Source of the DNA: Corynebacterium frankenforstense
GTDB lineage: Bacteria > Actinomycetota > Actinomycetes > Mycobacteriales > Mycobacteriaceae
DNA length: 64,000 nt
Assembly: GCF_030211955.1 (NCBI RefSeq)
Contig: NZ_JASODI010000001.1
Coordinates: 62,001-126,000 of the forward strand
Direction of reading: 5' to 3'
Both the position numbers and the translations under genes were made by a program. Below the pieces are notes generated by a model. It worked only from the letters and a program-made list of their open reading frames with translations, was not told the DNA's origin and did not search any database. Shown piece by piece: positions 18,553 through 28,319 of this stretch. Position 1 is the first letter of the stretch, and each line of letters opens with the position of its first letter.

Positions 18553-19506
18553 TCAGTCCTCGTAAAGGTCGCGGTTGAGCGACTCGCGGCGCTGACGCCG
18601 CGCTTCGTTGCGGCGGATCAGCTCCTGCACCGTGACCTGCTGGCTGCGGCGCTTGGCGCGGTCCGAGGTGCGCTCGCGGCGGTCGCGACGGCCCTTGCGC
18701 GAGCGGCGCTCGCCGCGCGGCTCCTCGACCCCGGCGTCGGGGGTGCGCCGACGGATGGGGCGCCCGGGACGCTCGGTACGCGCGGAGACTTCAGCACGCC
18801 CGGTACGTTCGCTGCGCTCAGCGCTCTCGTCGCGATCGGGGCGCTCGTCGCGCAGGACACGCGGGACACGCGTCGAGGCGGCGGCACCGGCCACGGTGGC
18901 CTCGTCCTCGCGCACACCCTCGCCCGGTGCCGCGGTCGCGGTGGTCGCCGTGGCCGCCCGGCCCTCGCCGGCACCGGCGCCTGCGCGTCGGCGGGCCCGG
19001 GTGGCGGTGGTGCGGTTGCGGCGGTCCGCCTCGGCGTCGCGGCGCCGCCTGGCCTGCCGCTGGCGCTGGCTGCGCGCCAGGTTGCGGTGCAGCAGGTGCA
19101 GGCGCAGCCAGGCGATCAGGGCGGCGCCGGCGACCACGAGCGCGAGCACGGGGAAGAACTGGAAGACCGGGTAGATCATCGTGATGATCGCCGTGGTCGA
19201 GGTGCCCGAGACGTTCGGGCTGAGCTGGCGGCCGATCAGCCAGGCCGTGGCCAGCGTGAACACCACGAAGGTCAGCGGCATCGTGGCGACGGTCAAGAAG
19301 AGCCCCCGCGGCTGGGTGAACAGGGCGACGACCACGGCGGCGACGGCGAAGCACGTCAGGTAGAGGGCGCCCATCTCCTGGTTGAGCAGGCTGATGAGCA
19401 TCCCGGTGGCCAGCGCGGCGACCACGATGGCCACGCCGGACCACACCGGCAGCCCGACGGCGCCGAGGTCGGAGGCGGTGCGGAATCTACGGGTCGTGTG
19501 GGACAC
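18553..19506 (-). CDS. Membrane protein with basic C-terminal tail (DUF6542-like)
   Basis: A 317-residue protein starting at the GTG at 19506. Four hydrophobic segments fill residues about 12-140 ([68 protein letters not shown]). From about 145 to the end it is Arg-rich and low complexity, ending [21 protein letters not shown]. The gene sits between ispH (convergent) and rmuC, whose end it overlaps by 20 bp. Function unknown; the cytosolic tail could bind nucleic acid or acidic partners. Confidence 0.7.
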   Translation of the reverse strand: MSHTTRRFRTASDLGAVGLPVWSGVAIVVAALATGMLISLLNQEMGALYLTCFAVAAVVVALFTQPRGLFLTVATMPLTFVVFTLATAWLIGRQLSPNVSGTSTTAIITMIYPVFQFFPVLALVVAGAALIAWLRLHLLHRNLARSQRQRQARRRRDAEADRRNRTTATRARRRAGAGAGEGRAATATTATAAPGEGVREDEATVAGAAASTRVPRVLRDERPDRDESAERSERTGRAEVSARTERPGRPIRRRTPDAGVEEPRGERRSRKGRRDRRERTSDRAKRRSQQVTVQELIRRNEARRQRRESLNRDLYED

Positions 19507-20659
19507 GGTCCGCAATCTTACCGTGGCGTCCGCCCTCGACCGATGCGGGTCGGGGCCGCGTGGCGGGCTGCGGGTCGCGCACCTCGCGGTCGGTGCGGAC
19601 GGGCACACCCATCTCGGCGAGCCTGCGGGCCGTCACCCCGACGCGCGAGTCCAGGGAACCCAGCGTCGAGTTGTAGGCCTCGACGGTGCGGTCGAGGGCC
19701 CGGCCGACCTGCGCGTAGTGCTCGTTGAGTGTGCCCAGGCGGGTGTAGAGCTGGCGACCCAGCCGGTGGATCTCGCGGGCCTTGTCGGAGAAGTCCTCCT
19801 GGCGCCAGCCCAGCGCCACGGTGCGCAGCAGCGCGAACAACGTGGTGGGGGTGGCGATGACCACGGAGTTGGCCATGCCGTACTCGAGGATCTCGGGGTC
19901 GACCTGCAGCGCGGAGTCCAGGAACGGGTCGGCGGGCACGAAGAGCACGACGAACTCCGGGGTGGGGGAGAAGGCGGCGACGTACTCGCGGCGGGCGAGC
20001 TCGACGACATGCGAGCGCAGCTGGTGGGCGTGGCGGCGCAGGAAGGCGGCGTGCTCCTCCGGGTCGTCGGTCTCCAGGGCGTCGAGGTAGGCGGCGTAGG
20101 GCACCTTCGCGTCGACGACGATGCTGCGCCCGCCGGCGAGGTGGACGACCATGTCCGGCTTGACCAGCTTGCCCTCCACCCGGGCGGTGACCTGGGTGTC
20201 GAAGTCGCAGTGCTCGACCATGCCGCCGAGCTCGACGACGCGGGAGAGCTGCATCTCGCCCCAGCGGCCGCGCACCTGCGGCGAGCGCAGCGAGGCGACC
20301 AGCCGGTCGGTGCGGTCGGAGAGCCTCGTGGAGGTGCGCGTCATCGCCTGGACCTGGCTGGTCAGCGCGGCCATGGTGGCCGCGCGGTCGCGGTCCATGC
20401 CGCGCAGCTCGGCGCCGAGGCGGCCGACGGCCTCGTTGAGCGGGGCGATGGAGGCGGCCACGTCGGAGACGCGGGCGGGCGCGTTCGCCGTGGCGGCGTC
20501 GGGATTGCTGACGCCCCACCCGTCGCCGTTTCCGGTCCCGTCACCGCGGGCGACCTCGCGCCCGGGCGCGGTGGCGGAACGGCCGCGCCCCCAGGCGAGC
20601 CAGCCGCCGACGACGCCGAGGACGAGGCCGACGAGCAGGGAGACAATGTGAATCGTCAT
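19487..20659 (-). CDS. rmuC: RmuC-family DNA recombination protein
   Basis: A 390-residue protein. An N-terminal hydrophobic helix (IVSLLVGLVLGVVGGWLAW) is followed by a helical region and the RmuC domain, recognisable by GRWGEMQLSRVVELGGM, VEGKLVKPDMVVHL, SIVVDAKVPYAAYLDA, FVVLFVPADPFLDSAL and ATPTTLFALLRTVALGW. The family is proposed to limit DNA inversions and has a restriction-nuclease-like fold. The gene end overlaps the next gene by 20 bp, so they are probably co-transcribed. Confidence 0.92.
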   Translation of the reverse strand: MTIHIVSLLVGLVLGVVGGWLAWGRGRSATAPGREVARGDGTGNGDGWGVSNPDAATANAPARVSDVAASIAPLNEAVGRLGAELRGMDRDRAATMAALTSQVQAMTRTSTRLSDRTDRLVASLRSPQVRGRWGEMQLSRVVELGGMVEHCDFDTQVTARVEGKLVKPDMVVHLAGGRSIVVDAKVPYAAYLDALETDDPEEHAAFLRRHAHQLRSHVVELARREYVAAFSPTPEFVVLFVPADPFLDSALQVDPEILEYGMANSVVIATPTTLFALLRTVALGWRQEDFSDKAREIHRLGRQLYTRLGTLNEHYAQVGRALDRTVEAYNSTLGSLDSRVGVTARRLAEMGVPVRTDREVRDPQPATRPRPASVEGGRHGKIADRVPHDP

Positions 20660-20694
20660 GCCTCCCAGACTGGCACAGGCGCGCGGTGGGAGTC

Positions 20695-22314
20695 CTAGCG
20701 GCGGCGCAGTTTATCGAACACGGAGGCGACGCGGCGTGCGCCGGCGGCGGTCGCGGTGCCGACCGCGGCGGTGCGCCGGGCGAAGCCGGAGCGACCCTCG
20801 CCTGCGGCGTCCCCGCGCTCTGCGCCGCCGAACCAGCCGCGCCCGCCGAAGCCGGGGCGGTGGCCGTGGCCGGAATCTGTGGCGCCTTCAGGCGCCGCCT
20901 CCGCCGGGGCGTCGGGGTCGCCGGCGGCGGCGACGCGCACGGCGTCGTGAAGCTCGGCGCGCATGCGCTGGCCCTCCTCCTCGGCGACGGTGCCCACCGC
21001 GACACCGGCGCGGGTCTTGAACTCGATCTCGTCGAGGCTGCGCTCGCCGGAGCGCAGCATCATGATGTCCTGGCTGTAGCGGAAGGCCACGGCGATCATC
21101 GCGGCCATCGGCACGGCCAGGAAGGCGCCGGCGATGTTGAACAGGCCGCCGCCGACGGTGACGGAGACCAGCACGATGACCGGGTGCAGGTTCATCGCCT
21201 TCGACTGCAGCATCGGGGAGAGCACGTTGCCCTCGAGCTGCTGGACGGCGACGATGAGCACGAGCGTGATCAGCGCCTCCGGCACGCCGAGGGAGACCAG
21301 CGCGATGAGCACGGCCAGCGCGCCGGCGCTGACGGCACCGACGATCGGGATGAAGCCGGCGACGAAGGTGATGATCGCCAGCGCGAGCGCCATGGGCACG
21401 CCGATGAAGTACAGGCCGACACCGATGCACAGCGCGTCGACGGCGGAGACGACCGCCTGGGCGCGGATGTAGCCGCCCAGCGAGCGCCAGGCGCGGGTGA
21501 GCAGCTCGGTCAGGTGCCAGCCCTGGCGGCGGCCGACCACGCGGCGCACCCAGGGCAGGAACTTGTGGCCGTCCTTGAGGAAGAAGAAGGTCAGCACGAA
21601 GACGACGACGAGGGTGAACGCCATCGAGGTCACCGTCGAGATGCCCGCGAACACGCCGCCGGCGATGGTGCCGGCCTGGTTCTGGATCCAGGAGACGGCC
21701 TCGTTGATGGCCTGGTCGAAGTCCTCGCTGTCCAGGTTGACCGGCGGGCCCTGCAGCCACAGGCGCAGCCGCTGGATGCCCTCGACGGCCTGCAGGATCA
21801 TTGCCTGCGACTGCCGGGCGACGTCCGGGGCGACCACGGCGAAGAGGCCGCCGACGACGCCGAAGAAGCCGAGCAGCGTGATCAGCGCGGCCAGCCCGCC
21901 GGGGACGTGGTGGCGGCGCAGCCAGCCGGTCGGGGAGGCCAGCACCGTGCACAGGATCAGGGCGATGATCACGGGGAAGATGCCGGCCCAGAACTTGCCG
22001 AGCACGAACCACGCGCCGTAGAGCGTCACGCAGATGACGAGGACCTGCACGCAGACCTTCGCCGCGTCGCGCAGGGCGCGTAGCATGACCACGGAGCGGT
22101 CGACCTCGTCGTTGGCGGTGTCCACGGTGCTCATCGCGTCGGTGCGGCGGGCGTCGCTGACCGGCGTGTACGGCTCCTCTTCGGGGGCGGTGTGCTCGGC
22201 GTCGGGGAGCTGGTCCGCGGCCTCCGCCGCGATTGCCGACGCCGCGCGGGCGTCGCCGTCGCCGGGTACGTCACGGCGGTGCGTTGTCTCCTCGTTGTCA
22301 CTCACGCCCACCAT
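20695..22314 (-). CDS. AI-2E family transporter
   Basis: A 539-residue polytopic membrane protein. After a roughly 85-residue acidic N-terminus come paired helices (VLVICVTLYGAWFVLGKF, FPVIIALILCTVLA), the amphipathic middle region typical of the family, and the C-terminal block with LVVVFVLTFFFLKDG, FVAGFIPIVGAVSAGALA and QQLEGNVLSPMLQSKAMNLHP, which is the family signature. The last 130 residues are a Gly/Ala/Arg-rich cytosolic tail. Family members export small molecules or work as Na+/H+ antiporters; the substrate here is unknown. A GTG at 22305 is an alternative start. Confidence 0.88.
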   Translation of the reverse strand: MVGVSDNEETTHRRDVPGDGDARAASAIAAEAADQLPDAEHTAPEEEPYTPVSDARRTDAMSTVDTANDEVDRSVVMLRALRDAAKVCVQVLVICVTLYGAWFVLGKFWAGIFPVIIALILCTVLASPTGWLRRHHVPGGLAALITLLGFFGVVGGLFAVVAPDVARQSQAMILQAVEGIQRLRLWLQGPPVNLDSEDFDQAINEAVSWIQNQAGTIAGGVFAGISTVTSMAFTLVVVFVLTFFFLKDGHKFLPWVRRVVGRRQGWHLTELLTRAWRSLGGYIRAQAVVSAVDALCIGVGLYFIGVPMALALAIITFVAGFIPIVGAVSAGALAVLIALVSLGVPEALITLVLIVAVQQLEGNVLSPMLQSKAMNLHPVIVLVSVTVGGGLFNIAGAFLAVPMAAMIAVAFRYSQDIMMLRSGERSLDEIEFKTRAGVAVGTVAEEEGQRMRAELHDAVRVAAAGDPDAPAEAAPEGATDSGHGHRPGFGGRGWFGGAERGDAAGEGRSGFARRTAAVGTATAAGARRVASVFDKLRRR

Positions 22315-22402
22315 CTTGCCGTACCCGCGCGACGGCGGCCCGTGGGGTGGTGGCACGGCCCGGCCGCCGGCCGCTGCGGGCCAGCGGCTAGGATGGGCGC
22401 CC

Positions 22403-23488
22403 GTGAGCCTTACTCTTGGAATCGTCGGTCTGCCCAACGTAGGGAAGTCCACCCTGTTCAACGCCCTGACACGCAATGACGTGCTCGCGGCGAACTACCC
22501 CTTCGCCACCATCGAGCCCAACGTCGGCCTCGTCGAGCTGCCGGACAAGCGGCTCAAGCGCCTGGCCGAGATGTTCGAGTCCGAGCGCATCCTGCCGGCC
22601 ACCGTGTCCTTCGTGGACATCGCCGGCATCGTCAAGGGCGCCTCGGAGGGCGAGGGCATGGGCAACGCCTTCCTCGCCAACATCCGCGAGGCCGACGCGA
22701 TCTGTCAGGTCGTCCGCGCCTTCGCCGACGACAACGTCGTCCACGTCGACGGCGAGGTCAACCCGGCCAGCGACATCTCGGTCATCCAGACCGAGCTGAT
22801 CCTCGCGGACCTGCAGACCATCGAGAAGGCCGTCCCGCGCCTGGAGAAGGAGGCGCGCAAGGACAAGGAGCGCGCCGCCGAGCTCGAGGCCGCCAAGAAG
22901 GCCCAGGCCGTGCTCGAGGACGACCGCACGCTTTTCGCCGCCGCCAAGAACGGCGAGATCGACCTGGCCGACCTCAAGGAACTGCACCTGATGACGGCCA
23001 AGCCCTTCCTCTTCGTGTTCAACTCCGACGAGGAGGTCCTCACCGACGAGGACCGCAAGCAGCAGCTGCGCGAGCTGGTCGCCCCGGCCGACTGCGTCTT
23101 CCTCGACGCCAAGAGCGAGGCCGAGCTCCTCGAGCTCGACGAGGTGGAGGCCGCCGAGCTGCTCGCCGCCGTCGGCCAGGAGGAGCCGGGCCTGCAGACG
23201 CTGGCCAAGGCCGGCTTCGCCACCCTGGGCCTGCAGACCTACCTGACCGCCGGGCCCAAGGAGGCCCGCGCCTGGACGATCCACCAGGGCGACACCGCCC
23301 CGCAGGCCGCCGGCGTGATCCACTCCGACTTCGAGAAGGGCTTCATCAAGGCCGAGATCGTCAGCTTCGACGACCTCGACGAGCTCGGCTCCATGGCCGA
23401 GGCCCGCGCCCACGGCAAGGTCCGCCAGGAGGGCAAGGACTACGTCATGCAGGACGGCGACGTCGTGGAGTTCAAATTCAACGTTTAG
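22403..23488 (+). CDS. ychF: Redox-regulated ATPase YchF, with a chimeric 3' end
   Basis: Universal Obg-related P-loop ATPase that binds ribosomes and takes part in stress responses. 361 residues; G1 GLPNVGKST, G3 DIAG, and NSDE in place of NKxD (the ATP-selecting change), with a C-terminal TGS-like domain. The GTG at 22403 lies eight bases after a TAGGAT box, so the mRNA may be leaderless. The last 42 bases differ from the displaced copy of the same tail at 34208-34248 (AAATTC/GTTTAG here against AAGTTC/GTCTAG there), so the present 3' end is probably island-derived. The reading frame is intact. Confidence 0.95.
   Translation: MSLTLGIVGLPNVGKSTLFNALTRNDVLAANYPFATIEPNVGLVELPDKRLKRLAEMFESERILPATVSFVDIAGIVKGASEGEGMGNAFLANIREADAICQVVRAFADDNVVHVDGEVNPASDISVIQTELILADLQTIEKAVPRLEKEARKDKERAAELEAAKKAQAVLEDDRTLFAAAKNGEIDLADLKELHLMTAKPFLFVFNSDEEVLTDEDRKQQLRELVAPADCVFLDAKSEAELLELDEVEAAELLAAVGQEEPGLQTLAKAGFATLGLQTYLTAGPKEARAWTIHQGDTAPQAAGVIHSDFEKGFIKAEIVSFDDLDELGSMAEARAHGKVRQEGKDYVMQDGDVVEFKFNV
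23260..23488 (+). repeat. Left copy of the ychF-tail direct repeat (attL-like)
   Basis: Bases 23260-23446 are identical to 34021-34207 (187 bp). The remaining bases to the stop codon are alignable but carry about five substitutions. The copy ends at a short palindrome AGCGTT-T-AACGCT (23487-23499) that overlaps the stop codon and is absent from the right copy. It marks the left boundary of the island. Confidence 0.9.
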
Positions 23489-23500
23489 CGTTTAACGCTG

Positions 23501-23860
23501 TTACCAGCGGAGGTACTCTCCCACCACAGCGCCTCCGAGTTCGTTGAGGTCGGGGGCGACGACGTTGGCGCCGGTGCGGTTGGCGAGGGCATCGATAAGC
23601 GAAACGAGCCCTGGATCATCCCCGAGGCGGAAGAAGGTGATCTTCGTCCCGCGTTTGGTCACCGTGTCAAGCGCATCGACTGTGCGCGCGAGCGTGGTGC
23701 GGTCGGTCGGCCAGTTGAAGTAGGCCTCGCCCCATTCGGTCAGGATAGAGGTCGGCTCGCCGTCGGTGCCGATCCCATCCGAGCTGGTGGATGCGGTGGA
23801 GCCGCTCGTGGACGAGGTTCCGGAAGGCGTGGCGGCGTTGAGATCGCGCGCCTTACGCAT
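23501..23860 (-). pseudogene. 3' fragment of a VWA-domain protein
   Basis: About 119 codons. The last 75 residues (EAYFNWPTDRTTLARTVDAL, then GTKITFFRLGDDPGL and a closing GAAVVGEY-like end) match the C-terminus of a family of roughly 600-residue cytosolic von Willebrand A proteins. The first 40 residues are a Ser/Thr-rich stretch with no family match, and the MIDAS-bearing part is missing. It is best read as a truncated import at the left edge of the island. Confidence 0.6.
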
Positions 23861-23927
23861 CGTGTGCCTGCCGTGGCTGCCGCAGCCCCAGTCAGAGTTT
23901 CCTTACCCTTGGCCGCTGGTGTAGGCG

Positions 23928-24470
23928 CTACTCCCGCGCGGGGTAGCGCACGAGGAGGTCGTCGCCGACCACGGCGCCGTCGTTAAGCGTTGCTTTGCGT
24001 ATCGACGCACCTTTGGCCCCCAACCCCATCACGTGCTCCACCTCGTCCCCGTGGGCGAGGAGGTGATCGGCGATGATGCGGCGGTGGCAGCGCCACCACA
24101 CCGCCTCGGAACACATGATGGCGGTCGGCGTGTGAGCGGCGTGCTGGCGCAGTTTCTCCAATGCTGTTGAGAATTCTTCACCCAGGGCGTGGTCGGCGTA
24201 GTTGTGGAAGCTGCGGTTTTGCCAGTTGGCGTTGACTTCGAACGGGATCGTCTTGGATACGTTGCGCCGCCCCGCCAGACCCTCGTTCTTCATGTAGTCG
24301 ATGCCGTGCTCGGGGAGGTGCTGGGTGAGGGCGTCGTCGTTGAACCACGGGTACTTCCGTGAACCGGTCAGCTTGCGTACATCGACGACTGCCGCGACCC
24401 CGGCTGCCTGAAGCATTCGCGCGAACTCGTCGAATTCGAGGTTGGAGTGGCCGATGGTGAAGATGCGCAT
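23928..24470 (-). CDS. DUF488 domain protein
   Basis: 180 residues from the ATG at 24470. The family start MRIFTIGHSN is clear, followed by VVDVRKLTGSRKYPWFN, and the Cys-bearing core AIMCSEAVWWRCHRRIIADHL. DUF488 proteins have a conserved CxE..xCHR motif and are of unknown enzymatic function; many ride on mobile elements. A GTG nine bases upstream could add three residues. It looks intact. Confidence 0.85.
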   Translation of the reverse strand: MRIFTIGHSNLEFDEFARMLQAAGVAAVVDVRKLTGSRKYPWFNDDALTQHLPEHGIDYMKNEGLAGRRNVSKTIPFEVNANWQNRSFHNYADHALGEEFSTALEKLRQHAAHTPTAIMCSEAVWWRCHRRIIADHLLAHGDEVEHVMGLGAKGASIRKATLNDGAVVGDDLLVRYPARE

Positions 24471-24521
24471 GGGTGCCACCGTACCCCTAACCCGAGGTGC
24501 TCCTGAGCGGAGCCGCCTGAA

Positions 24522-25016
24522 TCAGACGCGCTGGGCGAGATCGGGGTAATGTACGACCGCTCCGTCGCTGTCCATTTCTAATTCGATGTCGACTCCACGT
24601 GTTCCGCTTGCGTAGCGCACTGTCTTAGAGTCGATTGAGCTGTCGTACTGGTCCGAAGCGATCACTTCTAGCGATGGCATATCAATCCAGGCCATGATGA
24701 GTTGCGTCTTAGGAACCTGAGCTTCCAAAAGCCCCAAGCGGCGAATGGGCATCGTGTTCGTGAGCGGGCAAAGGCCGAGTTCATAATCCAGCGCGTCTTC
24801 CAGGTCTGCTGAACGAGCAATTCCCGGGGAGGGCAGATCTGTTGGCTGGGTGCCCTCTTCTTTGGTCTGCGACGACCATACGTCCTGCTCGGACCTGACG
24901 AGTTTGAGGCTCCGCTCCCAACCATCGCCTTCAACGTTCACCGTCACATTTTGGGGCACCCAGTTCTCCGTGGCCTCTAGTGCCCAGGTTGCCCGGTAAC
25001 CCTCTCCGTTTTGCAC
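24522..25016 (-). CDS. Putative glycolipid-binding family protein, possibly 5'-truncated
   Basis: 164 residues from a GTG. The C-terminal two thirds follow the putative glycolipid-binding family: LGLCPLTNTMPIRRLGL is its hallmark, then an MAWIDMPSLEV strand and a final AVVHYPDLAQRV. Full-length members are about 185 residues and start with a Trp/Glu strand that is not seen here. A TAA lies five codons upstream, so the N-terminus may be lost. GC content is clearly below the chromosomal average, which suggests recent import. Confidence 0.65.
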   Translation of the reverse strand: MQNGEGYRATWALEATENWVPQNVTVNVEGDGWERSLKLVRSEQDVWSSQTKEEGTQPTDLPSPGIARSADLEDALDYELGLCPLTNTMPIRRLGLLEAQVPKTQLIMAWIDMPSLEVIASDQYDSSIDSKTVRYASGTRGVDIELEMDSDGAVVHYPDLAQRV

Positions 25017-25367
25017 TCCGGTGGCCGATTAACCGGCTCCGTGAAATCGAACCGTAGCCTCGTTCCGGATGACGGGGTTGACTATGTGCACCTACCTGTA
25101 GCTGCGTTCCACGGTGGTTAGGCTATCGAGAGACCATGCATGGGAAAGCGGGTAGTCGGCTGCAGCCGGGCCCGAGGAGAGTGTTGCGGTTCTGTAGTTT
25201 TGCGGGGACGCTGACTAAAGTCGCGGGCACGAAGCGCTTGTCCATCAGAATGGTGGCGGTGATTTTGGCCGTCGCAGGTGTTGTCGCGTTTGCGTGCGGT
25301 GGCCAGCGCCCGAATCACCGGCAGGCGGCGCTTGAGGTCCCCGTGGGTGCAATGGCGGTGCTCTCCA
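25017..25367. other. 350-bp gap with no convincing gene
   Basis: Two small overlapping frames (79 codons forward, 90 reverse) can be drawn, but neither has a recognisable domain, a ribosome binding site or codon bias. The forward one contains one hydrophobic stretch (MVAVILAVAGVVAFACGG) and could be a relic. TTGACT at 25078-25083 and TAGGCT at 25121-25126 are possible promoter elements for the monooxygenase gene, not at ideal spacing. Confidence 0.4.
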
Positions 25368-26348
25368 ATGACTGAGCACCACACTGCCATTGTCGTCGGT
25401 GGTGGCCAGTCCGGTTTAGCTACGGCCTATTATCTGCGGCGCTTCAAAGTGGATTTTCTGGTACTGGACAACCAGGAAGAACCCGGCGGCGCATGGTTGC
25501 ATACGTGGCCTTCACTGACACTTTTCTCGGCCGCAGGGTTCGCCAATCTCCCCGGCTGGCCTATGCCGCGGTACCCGGGGTACCCGCCAGCAAGCCATGT
25601 CATCGACTATCTGGAAGGTTACGAACACCGGTACGACCTCCCGGTTAGGCGCCCAGTGCACGTCCACAGCGTGTCCCACGAGGAAGGGATGTTCTCCCTA
25701 GATACCAGCGCCGGTCAATTCACAGCGGAACACGTTATCGCGGCCACAGGCACGTGGTCCGCGCCCTTCGTGCCCCACTATCCCGGCACCTTCCACGGAC
25801 GCCAGTGGCACTCGTCCACTTACCCCGGTCCCGAACCGTTTCGCGGCGCGAAGGTCGCGGTGGTCGGTGCGGCCAACTCGGGTGCCCAGATCGCCGCAGA
25901 CCTCATTGGGACGTCGGAGGTCACATGGTTCACGCGTGAGGAGCCGCGTTGGATGCCCGATGACGTCGACGGCCGCGATCTCTTTCTCAGCAGCCGCCGC
26001 CGGATTCTCGGCGCCGATTCCGGCCGGAACCTCGGGGACATTGTCGCACTTCCTCATCTACGTGAGCTCCGCAACTCCGGTCAGCTCACCGCTACCGCCA
26101 TCTTCGATAGCCTGAGCGAGCTCGACCACGACCACTTGATCTGGTGCACCGGTTTCCGTCCGGCCCTCGGCCCATTCCGCCACCTCATGCGCGGCCGCGA
26201 ACCTGAAGTGGAGAATCTGCATCTAGTCGGTTACGGCAACTGGACCGGCGACGGCTCGGCAACGCTGATGGGGGTGGGGCCCTTTGCCAAACACACTGCC
26301 CAGGTAGTCGCGGGCCGTGTCGATGAAGCTCGGCATCAAAAGTTTTGA
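25368..26348 (+). CDS. ArsO-like NAD(P)H-dependent flavin monooxygenase
   Basis: 326 residues from the ATG at 25368. The FAD-binding Rossmann motif VVGGGQSGLATAYYLRR is at the N-terminus, followed by EEPGGAWLHTWPSLTLFS and the FMO-like FxGxxxHS segment (FHGRQWHSSTY). The second nucleotide-binding loop is VVGAANSGAQIAADL, where the usual GxGxxG has become GAANSG. The pattern matches ArsO-type flavoproteins found in arsenic resistance clusters. No other arsenic gene is present, so its substrate in this island is open. Confidence 0.75.
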   Translation: MTEHHTAIVVGGGQSGLATAYYLRRFKVDFLVLDNQEEPGGAWLHTWPSLTLFSAAGFANLPGWPMPRYPGYPPASHVIDYLEGYEHRYDLPVRRPVHVHSVSHEEGMFSLDTSAGQFTAEHVIAATGTWSAPFVPHYPGTFHGRQWHSSTYPGPEPFRGAKVAVVGAANSGAQIAADLIGTSEVTWFTREEPRWMPDDVDGRDLFLSSRRRILGADSGRNLGDIVALPHLRELRNSGQLTATAIFDSLSELDHDHLIWCTGFRPALGPFRHLMRGREPEVENLHLVGYGNWTGDGSATLMGVGPFAKHTAQVVAGRVDEARHQKF

Positions 26349-26426
26349 GATGACGCTTGGTTCCTGATCAGCTCGATCGTTCCAAGATCCGCGTTGGAGA
26401 GCCAGCACGCTGGGCGAAAGTGTGGC

Positions 26427-28319
26427 TCAGCGCTTCGCTTGCGCGGCCCGCAGGCCGTTCAAGATCACGATGACTTCGGCTACCTCGTGAACCAACACCA
26501 CGGCGGCCAGGCCCAGCACGCCGCTGATCGCCAGCGGCATCAACACGATGATGATGGCCAGAGACAGCACGATGTTTTGGTTGATGATCCTGCTGCCTCG
26601 GCGGGCGTGCTGCAGCGCCTGCGGGATCAGCCGGAGGTCGTGGCCGGTGAAGGCGACGTCAGCGGACTCGATCGCGGCGTCGGCGCCAGTCGCTCCCATC
26701 GCTATGCCCACCGTCGCGCCCGCCAGTGCCGGCGCGTCGTTGATGCCGTCACCAATCATCGCCGTCGGCGTCTTGGAGGAGAGTTCGGCTACGATGCTCG
26801 CCTTGTCCTCCGGGCGCAGCTCGGCGCGCACGTCGTCGATTCCGGCGATTTCAGCCAGTGCCCGGGCGGTGCGAGTGTTGTCGCCTGTGAGCATGCTCAC
26901 TTCCACGTCGTTGGCGTGCAGGGCCTGCACGGCTTCGGGCACCTCGGGCCGCAGCTCGTCACGGACCCCGATCGCCCCGGCGAGAGCGTCATCGACGGTG
27001 ACCAGGACGCAGGTCTGGCCCTCGGACTCCATGCGCTCAACGTCTGCTTTCAGTGGCCCGGCGTCGATCCATCGGGGGCTGCCCACCAGCACCCGTCGGC
27101 CTTCGACGGTGCCGCCGATGCCATGCCCGGCTTCTTCGCTGATGTCCGAGGCGGTCGGCGCTTCGGACCCCGCTGCCGCAATCGCCGCGGCGAGGGGGTG
27201 CGTCGATTGCTGCTCAACTGCCGCCGCGAAGGAAAGCACCTGCGTCCGATCGAATCCGTCTGCCAGAACCACTCCGCTAACCTCAGGCTGGTTGCGGGTA
27301 AGTGTTCCGGTTTTGTCCACTGCCAGGTGACGGATGCCGCCCAGTCGCTCGAACGCCGCGCCGGACTTGATGACCACTCCGAACTGGCTGGCCGCGCCGA
27401 TCGCGGCCACGACCGTCAACGGCACGGAGATTGCCAGCGCGCACGGCGACGCTGCGACCAGGACTACCAGCGCACGGGTGATCCACGTCTCAGGGTCGCC
27501 CAGCAGCGAGCCGATAACGCCGACCAACACCGCCAGGATCATCACCCCGGGCACTAGGGGTTGGGCAATCCGGTCGGCGATCCGGGCGCGGTCGCCCTTT
27601 TCCGCCTGCGCTTGCTCGACCAGGTCCACGAGTGTGGTCAGCGAGTTGTCCGTTCCAGCTGCGGTCGTCTCGACCTCAAGCACCCCGGCGGAGTTGATCG
27701 CTCCCGCAGGCACTTCGTCGCCGGGCGCAACCTCCTCCGGAATGGATTCTCCGGTGATCGCTGAGGTGTCAAGGCTGGAGCGCCCGGACCGAATGATGCC
27801 GTCCGTGGCGATCCGCTCCCCGGGACGCACGAGCATTAGCTCGCCAACCTCGAGGTCCTTCGCTTCGACCTCGGCCGCTGTGCCGTCGCGCAGCACCGTC
27901 GCGGTCTGCGGTACCAGCTTCAACAGCGCCCGCAGTCCGCCTTGGGCCCGGTCCATCGCCTTGTCTTCCAGTGCCTCGGCAATCGAGTACAGGAACGCTA
28001 GCGCCGCGGCTTCTCCGACGAATCCGAGGATCACCGCGCCGACCGCGCTGATCGTCATTAGCAAGCCAATGCCGAGCTTGCGCTTCGTGACAAGGTTCCG
28101 GATCGCTCCAGGCGCGAACGTGTAAGCGCCCAACAGAAGGCCAATCCAATACAGTACCGTCGCGGGCGTCTCCAAGTCGGACCAGTCCAACGCCAGTCCT
28201 GTTATGAGGGCTACGCCGGAGAAGATCGGTAACAGTAGCTCAGGGTCCTTCCACCATGGCCGATCGAGCTCGTCAATCTCCGTGTCGGGTTCGTGTTCGC
28301 ATCCACATGCTGAACTCAT
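26427..28319 (-). CDS. P1B-type heavy-metal-exporting ATPase with SPC motif
   Basis: A 630-residue membrane pump. The membrane metal site reads SPCALAIS, as in P1B-4 (Co/Zn/Fe-type) pumps, not CPC. The phosphorylation site is DKTGTLT, the actuator loop TGESIP, and the hinge MIGDGINDAPAL. The helix near the C-terminus carries HEVAEV. A short N-terminus with CGCEHE replaces the usual ferredoxin-like metal domain. It overlaps cmtR by four bases (ATGA), so the metal-sensing repressor is co-transcribed. Cadmium, lead, cobalt or zinc are all possible cargoes. Confidence 0.9.
   Translation of the reverse strand: MSSACGCEHEPDTEIDELDRPWWKDPELLLPIFSGVALITGLALDWSDLETPATVLYWIGLLLGAYTFAPGAIRNLVTKRKLGIGLLMTISAVGAVILGFVGEAAALAFLYSIAEALEDKAMDRAQGGLRALLKLVPQTATVLRDGTAAEVEAKDLEVGELMLVRPGERIATDGIIRSGRSSLDTSAITGESIPEEVAPGDEVPAGAINSAGVLEVETTAAGTDNSLTTLVDLVEQAQAEKGDRARIADRIAQPLVPGVMILAVLVGVIGSLLGDPETWITRALVVLVAASPCALAISVPLTVVAAIGAASQFGVVIKSGAAFERLGGIRHLAVDKTGTLTRNQPEVSGVVLADGFDRTQVLSFAAAVEQQSTHPLAAAIAAAGSEAPTASDISEEAGHGIGGTVEGRRVLVGSPRWIDAGPLKADVERMESEGQTCVLVTVDDALAGAIGVRDELRPEVPEAVQALHANDVEVSMLTGDNTRTARALAEIAGIDDVRAELRPEDKASIVAELSSKTPTAMIGDGINDAPALAGATVGIAMGATGADAAIESADVAFTGHDLRLIPQALQHARRGSRIINQNIVLSLAIIIVLMPLAISGVLGLAAVVLVHEVAEVIVILNGLRAAQAKR

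Noticed and set aside
23501-23860. Complete small gene at the left island end
   Set aside because: It matches only the last part of a much larger VWA protein and has an unrelated Ser-rich start.
25118-25390. 90-codon and 79-codon frames as genes
   Set aside because: No domain, ribosome binding site or codon bias; they overlap each other.
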